Position numbers and translations under genes: made by a program. 6,080 bases of DNA from Deltaproteobacteria bacterium (GTDB lineage: Bacteria; Myxococcota_A; UBA796; UBA2385): contig WGAH01000020.1 in assembly GCA_015489145.1 (NCBI GenBank), forward strand, positions 1 through 6,080, read 5' to 3'. Positions 1-5,014 of this stretch are shown here, one piece after another. Position 1 is the first letter of the stretch, and each line of letters starts with the position of its first letter. A model generated the notes under the pieces. The model was not told the DNA's origin, ran no database searches, and was given only the letters and a program-made list of their open reading frames with translations.

Positions 1-885
1 CACCTCCCCCGAGAGCCGCGCCGCCGGCGCATCCCGGGGAAGCGCGACGTCGAGACGCAGCCGCCCGCCCCGTCCCTCGACGCGCCCGACCCCCGAGAGG
101 TCGCGCCGGGGCCAGCCCTCGCCCACCCAGGCCGCGCCGTCGGCCGCCGCCAGGCGCACCAGGTCGAGATCCAGGGCCGTGACCCCGGAGGAACCGGGGT
201 CGGCCCAGCGCCCGTCCACCTCCAGGCGGCTGTCGCCCAGCCGGAGCACGCCGTCCTCGACGGAGCCGCCCTCCCCGTCGAGGTGGACCGCGCCGGTCCA
301 GGCCGCCCCGGCCCGCACCGGCTCGGCGAGGCGCGCCACCACCGCCAGCCCGTCGAGGTCCAGGGCGTCGCCGTCGGCGCGAATGCCGGCCCGGATCGAC
401 AGGCCCTCGACGGCCAGGCCGGGCAGCTCGATCCGCCCGTCGCTCACCTCCAGGGCGCCGACGGACCAGCGCCCGGCCCCGCCCCCGGAGTCCTCGGCCC
501 CGCTCGCCGGAAACAGGGCGAGGAGGTCGAGCTCGCCGTCCTCGCGACGATGGGCCCGCACCGCCGGCCGGTCGACCACGACGCGGTCGACGTGGCCGGA
601 GAGGAGCCCCGGCAGGGTCCAGCCGACGGCGAGGCGGTCGACCGAGACGAGGGTCGCGCCGTCCTCCCGGCGGAGCTCCACCCCGCTCAGCTCGACCCCG
701 CGCAGCAGGTCGGCCCGCAGCCCCCCCACGGCCAGGCTTCCCGCGGCCAGGGCGCGGTTCCCCGCCGCCTCGACCCCCTCGCGGAGCAGGGCCTGCCCCG
801 GCGGGGTGGCGAGGAAGGCCAGCAGCCCGCCGGCCAGCGCCGGCGGCAGCAGGACCGCCACGGCCAGCAGACGCCGCCGCCTCAC
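1..885 (-). CDS. tamB: TamB-like translocation and assembly module protein, N-terminal 295 residues (C-terminus beyond left edge)
   Basis: Seen: a minus-strand frame of 295 codons with no stop, reaching the window edge. It starts at GTG 885-883, which overlaps the tamA stop as GTGA. A GGAGG at 894-890 lies 4 nt upstream, better spaced than the adjacent GTG at 888. The N-terminus is four arginines, then a hydrophobic stretch (about residues 6-27) and TPPGQALL, the usual 'signal anchor then TPxG' opening of TamB/AsmA-like proteins. Next come short beta-rich units such as residues 51-72 (LxVGGLRADLLRGVELSGVEL) and 81-103, typical of the family's 'G-L-x-G-V-x-L' pattern. Known: TamB is an inner-membrane-anchored periplasmic beta-groove protein that pairs with TamA in outer-membrane protein assembly and lipid transport. 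Inference: the downstream position to a TamA-type gene and the coupling make TamB the best call. The diagnostic C-terminal DUF490 domain is outside the window, so another AsmA-like family member cannot be excluded. Confidence 0.82.
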   Translation of the reverse strand, partial: MRRRRLLAVAVLLPPALAGGLLAFLATPPGQALLREGVEAAGNRALAAGSLAVGGLRADLLRGVELSGVELRREDGATLVSVDRLAVGWTLPGLLSGHVDRVVVDRPAVRAHRREDGELDLLALFPASGAEDSGGGAGRWSVGALEVSDGRIELPGLAVEGLSIRAGIRADGDALDLDGLAVVARLAEPVRAGAAWTGAVHLDGEGGSVEDGVLRLGDSRLEVDGRWADPGSSGVTALDLDLVRLAAADGAAWVGEGWPRRDLSGVGRVEGRGGRLRLDVALPRDAPAARLSGEV

Positions 886-2876
886 CACGCCTCCCCGAGG
901 GCCAGGTGCAGCGCCCAGCGCGGCTCCCGGGCGAACATCGGCTCGTCGACCAGGCGGCGCGCCACGTCCACCCGCACCGGCCCGACGGGGCTCCGGTAGC
1001 GCAGGCCCAGGCCGGCGGCGGGCTGGAGCCCGGGATCGCCCACGTGGGCGAGCTCGTCCCAGACCATGCCGGCGTCGAGGAAGGCCGCGGCGCCGAAGCC
1101 GTTGGCGAGGTAGCCCCGCAGCTCCGCCCCCCCGAAGAGGCTCACCAGGCCGCCGATGGGCACGATGTCGCGGGTGGGCTGGAGGACCCCGGGCTCGGAG
1201 AGGCAGTCGAGGCCCGAGGCGGCGGCGCAGACGTAGGGGCCGAGGTGGTCGGCGGTCCAGCCGCGCACCGAGGTCGCCCCGCCGAGGCGGAGGCGCTCGG
1301 CGTAGGGCACCTGCCGCACCTCGTCCGGGCCGTAGGGGGCGATCCAGCCGCCGCCGGCCCGCGCCGCCAGGGACACGCCGCGCAGCCGCCGCCCGGCCAG
1401 CCGGCGGACCGGCGCGTAGCCCCGCAGGTCGAGGCGCGCCCGCAGGAAGCTGGCCTGGCCGCCGAAGGGGCCGCCGGCCTCGTCGAGGCCCACCGACAGG
1501 TAGCGGCCGCTCCGCGGCGCCATGGCGTCGTCCCGGCCGTCCCAGGTGAGCTGCTGGCCGAGGTAGGACAGGAGGTAGGGGTCGCGAAAGTCGAGGGCCG
1601 CCAGGGCGTCGAGGGCGTCGGAGGGCGCGACGGACAGCTCGAGGTAGTCCACGTACTTGAGGTGGTAGGAGAGCTGGGCGGTCCAGCGCGGTCCCGGCCG
1701 CCAGGCCAGCGCCGGCGAGAGGGCGAGCACCGCGTCCCGGTAGCCCTCCTGCACGTCGAGAGCGCCGGAAGCGCGGTTGTCCAGGCTCCAGCCCCGCCCG
1801 GGAAAGCGGGGGATCAGCAGCGAGGCGTCGAGGCCGGCCACCGGGCCGCGGGTGCCCGTACCGCTGCCGAGGGCCTCGACGGTGCGCGTGTAGCCGCCCT
1901 CGGCCTCCAGGCGCAGGCGAAGGAGCCGGCCGAAGAGGTTGCGGTGCTCGAAGCTGCCGGTGGCGCGGGCGTCCAGGCGGGTGCCCTCGGTGGAGAGGCG
2001 CCCGCCGAGCCGCACCTCGCGGGGGCGGCTGCCGACCAGCTCGATGCGGACCGGCACGGCGTCGCCGGTGTCCGCGTCGAGGTCCGGGGTGACCGAGACC
2101 ACGCTGAACACGCCGAGGGCGAACAGGCGCCGCCGCGTGCGCTCCAGCTCGCTGCTGCGCCAGGGTTCGCCGGCGCGCAGGGTGATGCGGTCGTCCAGGA
2201 AGACCGCCGGCACCACGTCCGTGTCGCCCACCACCCGGACCTCGCCCACCCGGCAGGCCGGTCCGGTCTCGGCCCGCACGACCACGTCCACCGCCCGCTC
2301 CTCGGGCCAGGCGTCGACCGCCGCCTCGACCCGCGCCCGGGCGTAGCCGTGCTCGCCGAGGAACTCGCGGGCGGCCTCCACCGTCTCGTCGAGGGCCTCG
2401 AGGTCGAAGCGCTGGCCCACGGCGAGCTCGGCGTGGCGCTCCAGCCAGGCCAGGGCGGGCCGGCCGAGGGCGTCGAACCCCTGCCAGTCGAGGCGCCGGA
2501 CCACGCTCGGCGGGCCCTCCTCGACGAGGCCCGTCACCACCAGGCGCGCCCGCCGGCCGCCGCCGCGCCGGCGGAGGTCCCAGCCGAGGAGGCGGGCGTC
2601 CAGGTAGCCGTGGTGGGCGTACCAGTTCTCGACCCTCCAGGCGTCGAGGCGGAGCTCGCGCTCGTCGAGGGGCACCCACAGCCGGCGCGGCGCCACCCAG
2701 GCCCAGGGCGGGCTCTGCTCCTGCACCATCGCCGAGCGCAGGCGCTCGTCCGCCGTGCCCCGGAGCGGGCCGCCGTTGCCGTCGAAGCGCACGGAGGCCA
2801 CCACCTCCGCCTCCGGCGGCGCCCGCCGGGCGGCGCAACCGGCCGCGACCAGGGCGGCGAGCCAGGCGGCCTTCAC
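882..2876 (-). CDS. tamA: TamA-like Omp85 outer-membrane protein with a putative lipoprotein signal
   Basis: Seen (664 residues from GTG 2876): N-terminus MKAAWLAALVAAGC, a short hydrophobic stretch ending in a lipobox-like AAGC with Cys14. About three POTRA-like alpha/beta units follow (roughly 25-115, 119-206 and 207-285; for example the 'FLGEHGYARARV' and 'RRLFALGVFSVV' helices). A C-terminal beta barrel then spans about 286-664. Barrel hallmarks are LTWDGRDD...P-SGRY (445-459), VRGW in the L6 position (537-540), FGGAELRG (581-588), FLDAGMVWD (599-607) and YRSPVGPVRVD (627-637), ending in a terminal Trp like BamA. Known: Omp85 proteins insert beta-barrel proteins; TamA has three POTRAs, BamA usually five. 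Inference: three POTRAs plus the overlapping tamB-like gene favour TamA. A second GTG start at 2882 would add two residues, but its ribosome-binding site would be only 1 nt away. Two cysteines (550, 558) lie in the extracellular loop after VRGW. Confidence 0.9.
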   Translation of the reverse strand: MKAAWLAALVAAGCAARRAPPEAEVVASVRFDGNGGPLRGTADERLRSAMVQEQSPPWAWVAPRRLWVPLDERELRLDAWRVENWYAHHGYLDARLLGWDLRRRGGGRRARLVVTGLVEEGPPSVVRRLDWQGFDALGRPALAWLERHAELAVGQRFDLEALDETVEAAREFLGEHGYARARVEAAVDAWPEERAVDVVVRAETGPACRVGEVRVVGDTDVVPAVFLDDRITLRAGEPWRSSELERTRRRLFALGVFSVVSVTPDLDADTGDAVPVRIELVGSRPREVRLGGRLSTEGTRLDARATGSFEHRNLFGRLLRLRLEAEGGYTRTVEALGSGTGTRGPVAGLDASLLIPRFPGRGWSLDNRASGALDVQEGYRDAVLALSPALAWRPGPRWTAQLSYHLKYVDYLELSVAPSDALDALAALDFRDPYLLSYLGQQLTWDGRDDAMAPRSGRYLSVGLDEAGGPFGGQASFLRARLDLRGYAPVRRLAGRRLRGVSLAARAGGGWIAPYGPDEVRQVPYAERLRLGGATSVRGWTADHLGPYVCAAASGLDCLSEPGVLQPTRDIVPIGGLVSLFGGAELRGYLANGFGAAAFLDAGMVWDELAHVGDPGLQPAAGLGLRYRSPVGPVRVDVARRLVDEPMFAREPRWALHLALGEAW

Positions 2877-2883
2877 GGGCACC

Positions 2884-2888
2884 CCTCC
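2884..2888 (-). promoter_or_regulatory. Shine-Dalgarno of tamA that decides the start
   Basis: GGAGG on the minus strand lies 7 nt before GTG 2876-2874 but only 1 nt before the alternative GTG at 2882-2880. This spacing favours the 664-residue protein beginning MKAAW, which places the lipobox cysteine at residue 14. Confidence 0.7.
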
Positions 2889-2929
2889 GAGGGCGCGCGC
2901 GGAGGGCGTCCCCGGGGCCGTGCCCCCGC

Positions 2930-2958
2930 TTGACAGGGGCCGGCGGGCTGCATTAGAG
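2930..2958 (+). promoter_or_regulatory. Putative sigma-70-type promoter of rpmG
   Basis: A perfect TTGACA stands at 2930-2935 inside extremely GC-rich sequence, followed 15-17 bp later by the only AT-containing patch nearby (CATTAGAG, 2951-2958). The -10 match is poor by the E. coli consensus (CATTAG 3/6 at spacing 15, TTAGAG 2/6 at spacing 17). A TG dinucleotide at 2949-2950 could act as an extended -10. The transcript would have a leader of about 80 nt before rpmG. Confidence 0.6.
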
Positions 2959-2981
2959 GCGGCCGACTCCGCGTCTGTCCG
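2952..2981 (-). promoter_or_regulatory. Putative sigma-70-type promoter of tamAB
   Basis: On the minus strand TCTAAT (2957-2952) matches five of six bases of TATAAT. CGGACA (2981-2976) matches four of six of TTGACA, with an 18-bp spacer. Transcription would begin near 2945, about 70 nt before the tamA start. The -10 occupies the same bases as the region used by the rpmG promoter on the other strand. Assignment is by pattern only. Confidence 0.45.
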
Positions 2982-3043
2982 GCGCGCCCCCCGTCCCTTA
3001 TCCAGAGGCGCCGCCCCAGCCAGGGCGCCAAGCGAGGAACACC

Positions 3044-3232
3044 ATGGCCAAGAAGTCGCAGAAGGGCCGCCAGGTCATCCATCTCGAGTGCACCTCCTGC
3101 CGCACCAGCGGCCAGCCCGGCGTCAGCCGCTACAACACCATCAAGAACAAGAAGACCACCCCGGGCCGGCTGGAACTGAAGAAGTACTGTCGCTACGAGC
3201 GGAAGCACACGGTCCATCGCGAGGTCAAGTAG
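3044..3232 (+). CDS. rpmG: Large-subunit ribosomal protein L33 (bL33)
   Basis: Seen: 62 residues starting MAKKSQKGRQ, ATG preceded by GAGG (3034-3037) with 6-nt spacing. Family hallmarks are HLECTSC (14-19), RYNTIKNKKTTPGRLELKKYC (29-49) and RKHTVHREVK at the end. The length is a little above the common 49-55, because of a short insertion (TSGQPGVS, 21-28) before the conserved Tyr, similar to the extended loop of chloroplast L33. Known: bL33 is a small 50S protein near the E site; zinc-type versions have two CxxC pairs, zinc-free versions have none. Odd: here the first pair is intact (C16, C19), the second keeps only C49, and the partner position is Glu52. His55 or His58 could substitute as a ligand (inference). 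The gene stands alone between divergent tamA and convergent rpsD; the secE/nusG genes that often follow rpmG are absent. Confidence 0.97.
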   Translation: MAKKSQKGRQVIHLECTSCRTSGQPGVSRYNTIKNKKTTPGRLELKKYCRYERKHTVHREVK

Positions 3233-3271
3233 CCGGGCCGGCGCTCCGGATCGAGCGGCAGCCGCCGCGTG

Positions 3272-3293
3272 GACCCCGCCTCCGGGCGGGGTC
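3272..3293 (+). terminator. Terminator-like hairpin after rpmG
   Basis: A perfect 9-bp stem (GACCCCGCC / GGCGGGGTC) encloses a TCCG loop, a UNCG-class tetraloop of high stability. It sits 39 nt after the rpmG stop. The tail (TTCGTCGTGG) is only weakly T-rich, so intrinsic termination is likely but not textbook. Immediately after it, CTTCGTC (3293-3299) and GACGAAG (3307-3313) can form a second, 7-bp hairpin. Confidence 0.65.
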
Positions 3294-3299
3294 TTCGTC

Positions 3300-3331
3300 G
3301 TGGTCGGACGAAGGCGTGGTCGGACGAGGGC
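3300..3331. repeat. Tandem 16-bp direct repeat, two copies
   Basis: GTGGTCGGACGAAGGC (3300-3315) is followed directly by GTGGTCGGACGAGGGC (3316-3331), identical at 15 of 16 positions. The repeat lies in the convergent spacer between rpmG and rpsD. The first copy provides the right arm of the hairpin at 3293-3313, so duplication has added a second potential right arm. No coding role is visible. Confidence 0.8.
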
Positions 3332-3363
3332 ACCCGGCGGCGGCGAAGCGCCGACGCACGTCG

Positions 3364-3394
3364 CCCCGCCCCCGGCGGTTCCCGGCGGGCGGGG
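3364..3394 (-). terminator. Terminator-like hairpin after rpsD
   Basis: CCCCGCCC (3364-3371) and GGGCGGGG (3387-3394) form a perfect 8-bp GC stem with a 15-nt loop, 15 nt downstream of the rpsD stop on the minus strand. No T-run follows, so it may pause polymerase or protect the 3' end rather than terminate alone. The rpmG hairpin at 3272-3293 lies further along and could stop transcripts from either side. Confidence 0.45.
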
Positions 3395-3409
3395 CGGCGA
3401 GGACGCGGA

Positions 3410-4024
3410 TCAGAGCTGCTGCGAGTAGTACTCGATGACCGCCTGGGTGTTGACCTCGAAGGGCAGGTCGGAGGCGGTGGGCAGGGCGATCATCTTGCCG
3501 GTGGCCTTGGCCGGGTCGAACTCGAGGTAGGGCGGCCGCACCCGGGTGGCGCTGGCCTCGAGGGCCTGGACGATCATCGGCTTGGTGCGGCTGCGCTCGC
3601 GCACCGAGACCTCGTGCCCGGGCATGACCCGGAAGCTCGGGCGGTCGACGCGGCGGCCGTTCACCATGATGTGGCCGTGGACGACGACCTGGCGGGCGGC
3701 CGGGATCGTCGGGGCGAGGCCCAGGCGCCACACGACGTTGTCGAGGCGCGACTCGAGGAGCACCACGAGGTTGGTGCCGGTGGGGCCGCGCATGCGGGCG
3801 GCCTCGGCCACGTAGCGCTTGAACTGCCGCTCGAGGATGCCGAAGTGGTACCGGAGCTTCTGCTTCTCGACGAGCCGGAGCTTGTAGTCGGAGGTCTTGC
3901 CCCGCCGGCGGGTGCCGTGCTGCCCCGGCGGGTACGGCCGGTTGATGGCCTTGTTCGTCAGGCCGGGCAGCGTCACGCCGAGGGCGCGGCAGACCTTGAG
4001 GCGAGGTCCGGTGTAGCGGGCCAT
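3410..4024 (-). CDS. rpsD: Small-subunit ribosomal protein S4 (uS4)
   Basis: Seen: 204 residues, close to the usual length (about 200-208). The N-terminus is MARYTGPRLKVCRALG, then RPYPPGQHG (29-37), SDYKLRLVEKQKLRYHFGILERQF (45-68), and the S4 RNA-binding domain around 91-151 (ESRLDNVVWRLG...VNGRRVDRPSFRV). The protein ends EYYSQQL. The start ATG at 4024 has AGGA 8 nt upstream. Known: S4 binds the 16S rRNA five-way junction, nucleates 30S assembly and in several bacteria represses translation of its own mRNA. Only one cysteine (C12) remains, so this is the zinc-free form. Odd: rpsD usually sits in the alpha operon with rpsM, rpsK and rpoA, but here it is a single gene with its own promoter, as in Bacillus. 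It could be the only copy or a second paralogue; the window cannot tell. Confidence 0.97.
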   Translation of the reverse strand: MARYTGPRLKVCRALGVTLPGLTNKAINRPYPPGQHGTRRRGKTSDYKLRLVEKQKLRYHFGILERQFKRYVAEAARMRGPTGTNLVVLLESRLDNVVWRLGLAPTIPAARQVVVHGHIMVNGRRVDRPSFRVMPGHEVSVRERSRTKPMIVQALEASATRVRPPYLEFDPAKATGKMIALPTASDLPFEVNTQAVIEYYSQQL

Positions 4025-4168
4025 GTCGTCATTCCTGGAAAGGTGGGGAGAGTCGGTGGGGGAAGTCCTGGGTCGGGCGGGACGGGAGACGCCGTGGACC
4101 GGCTCACCCGGCGCGGGGACCGGATTCTCATCGCGGCGTCCTCGCGGCCTTCGCTCGACGCGATCGGC
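4025..4168 (-). promoter_or_regulatory. Long 5' leader of rpsD, candidate S4 autoregulatory RNA
   Basis: If transcription begins at the promoter below, the mRNA carries about 145 untranslated nt. Within it GACGCCG (4088-4094) and CGGCGTC (4134-4140) can pair as a 7-bp long-range stem. Two copies of GGACCGG (4096-4102, 4117-4123) sit inside the enclosed loop. Standalone rpsD genes in Firmicutes have leaders bound by S4. No homology to those leaders is claimed here; structure and function are inference. Confidence 0.3.
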
Positions 4169-4175
4169 CCTGCCG

Positions 4176-4202
4176 ACTATCCAGCCCTCCCGGCGGCGTC
4201 AA
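4176..4202 (-). promoter_or_regulatory. Putative promoter of rpsD
   Basis: On the minus strand TTGACG (4202-4197) matches five of six bases of the -35 consensus. GATAGT (4181-4176) matches four of six of the -10. The 15-bp spacer is short; reading the -10 as TAGTCG would give 17 bp with a worse match. It is the only good -35/-10 pair I found upstream of rpsD. Confidence 0.5.
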
Positions 4203-4241
4203 CCACCCGGCTGGAGGCGGGTCGCGCCGCCGCGACGCCGG

Positions 4242-4270
4242 CCGACGGAGGAGCCTCCACGGACTATGAT
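4242..4270 (+). promoter_or_regulatory. Putative promoter of the pseudopilin gene
   Basis: TATGAT at 4265-4270 matches five of six bases of TATAAT. CCGACG (4242-4247), 17 bp upstream, is a weak -35 (3/6). Transcription would begin near 4277, giving a leader of about 27 nt that contains the ribosome-binding site at 4294-4298. The weak -35 together with dyads over the promoter would suit activator or repressor control (inference). Confidence 0.45.
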
Positions 4271-4275
4271 GGAGG
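4247..4275. repeat. Overlapping GGAGG/CCTCC dyads over the pseudopilin promoter
   Basis: GGAGG (4247-4251) faces CCTCC (4254-4258) across 2 bp, between the -35 and -10. CCTCCA (4254-4259) also faces TGGAGG (4270-4275) across 10 bp that include most of the -10. TGGAGGCG occurs at 4270-4277 and again at 4212-4219. This is operator-like, but GGAGG words are common in ribosome-binding sites of GC-rich genomes and the dyads are short. Confidence 0.35.
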
Positions 4276-4303
4276 CGTGCAGAGCCCGGTCGAGGAGGTT
4301 CGC

Positions 4304-5014
4304 GTGAGGCGCAGCGGCGGAACCCGGTGGGGGCGGAACCGGAGGGGCTTCACCCTCATCGAGATCGTCATCACCCTCGCCATCGTGCTGGTCCTCACCG
4401 CCCTCGGGGTCGGGATGTCCGACCAGCTCATCCCGCGCTTCCGCACCCGCAAGGCCGCGCTGGAGTTCATGGCCAAGGTGCAGCAGTGCCGCTCCGTGGC
4501 GATCCGCACCGGGCGGGAGTGCTCGATCTGGCTGTTCCCCGGCGACTCCGACCTGAGCGACCCGAGCACCAACACCGGCGAGTACTGGGTGGGGGTCGGC
4601 GACGCCGCCCGCAACAGCAGCACCTGGGACTACCTGCCCGAGGACTCCGAAATCGACGGCAGCGACGACGACACCTCCCAGGGCATCGTCGACCTCGGCG
4701 ACCCCGACGGCGACTACTACGCCCCCAAGGTGGCGATCGACTACACCTCGGGCACGCTCGGCGGGCCGGGCGTCGGCAACGCCGACCACATCGTGTTCAA
4801 CGCCCGCGGCTTCGTGACCAACCCCGACACCGACTTCGACAGCGACGGGCACATCACCGTCACCTTCGTCAACAAGATGGCCCGCTCCAAGGGGGTCACG
4901 GAAGACTACAAGGTGATCATCACCCGCCCGGGCATGGTCCGGGTCGACACCACCGTGTCCAACACCTTCAACGGCCTGACGGCGGGCACCACCGAGTCAT
5001 CCTCGGCCAACTGA
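4304..5014 (+). CDS. GspH/FimT-like type IV pseudopilin (minor pilin)
   Basis: Seen: 236 residues from GTG 4304, with GGAGG at 4294-4298 and 5-nt spacing. The short basic leader MRRSGGTRWGRNRRG ends in Gly15, followed by FTLIE (16-20) with the invariant Glu at mature +5 and a hydrophobic helix to about residue 37. This is a class III signal cleaved by prepilin peptidase. GspH/FimT-like features follow: an amphipathic helix with QCRSVAIRTGREC (61-73), IVFNARGFVTNP (163-174) and KVIITRPGMVRVD (203-215). The globular domain is very acidic (81-86, 114-123, 133-137), includes a D-x-D-x-D-x-D-G loop at 175-182, and has two cysteines (62, 73) that could pair. Known: such proteins form the tip of type II secretion or type IV pilus fibres. 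No secretion or pilus genes are adjacent, so its partner system is unknown. Its last 18 bp overlap the convergent downstream gene. An in-frame GTG at 4277 is disfavoured because its ribosome-binding site would be 1 nt away. Confidence 0.88.
   Translation: MRRSGGTRWGRNRRGFTLIEIVITLAIVLVLTALGVGMSDQLIPRFRTRKAALEFMAKVQQCRSVAIRTGRECSIWLFPGDSDLSDPSTNTGEYWVGVGDAARNSSTWDYLPEDSEIDGSDDDTSQGIVDLGDPDGDYYAPKVAIDYTSGTLGGPGVGNADHIVFNARGFVTNPDTDFDSDGHITVTFVNKMARSKGVTEDYKVIITRPGMVRVDTTVSNTFNGLTAGTTESSSAN

Noticed and set aside
179..1549. A 456-codon plus-strand open frame covering tamB and the end of tamA
   Set aside because: Low-complexity Arg/Ser/Pro/Ala sequence across two coupled real genes; no plausible protein.
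906..2933. A 675-codon plus-strand open frame antisense to tamA
   Set aside because: Its composition (Ala/Gly/Arg/His/Pro-rich, no domain) is that of a GC-rich antisense shadow; the minus strand encodes a coherent Omp85 protein with all hallmark motifs.
3007..3029. GGCGCC...GGCGCC inverted repeat in the rpmG leader
   Set aside because: A 6-bp GC match separated by 11 nt is expected by chance at this base composition, and it leaves the ribosome-binding site free.
2959..3043. Possible tRNA gene before rpmG, since tRNAs often precede rpmG-secE-nusG
   Set aside because: No cloverleaf, TTCRA arm or acceptor pairing is present; the stretch is just leader sequence.
3269..4303. An upstream extension of the pseudopilin frame back to 3269
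   Set aside because: It would run antisense through the whole of rpsD and place the pilin signal in mid-protein; the GTG at 4304 with GGAGG gives a normal class III leader.
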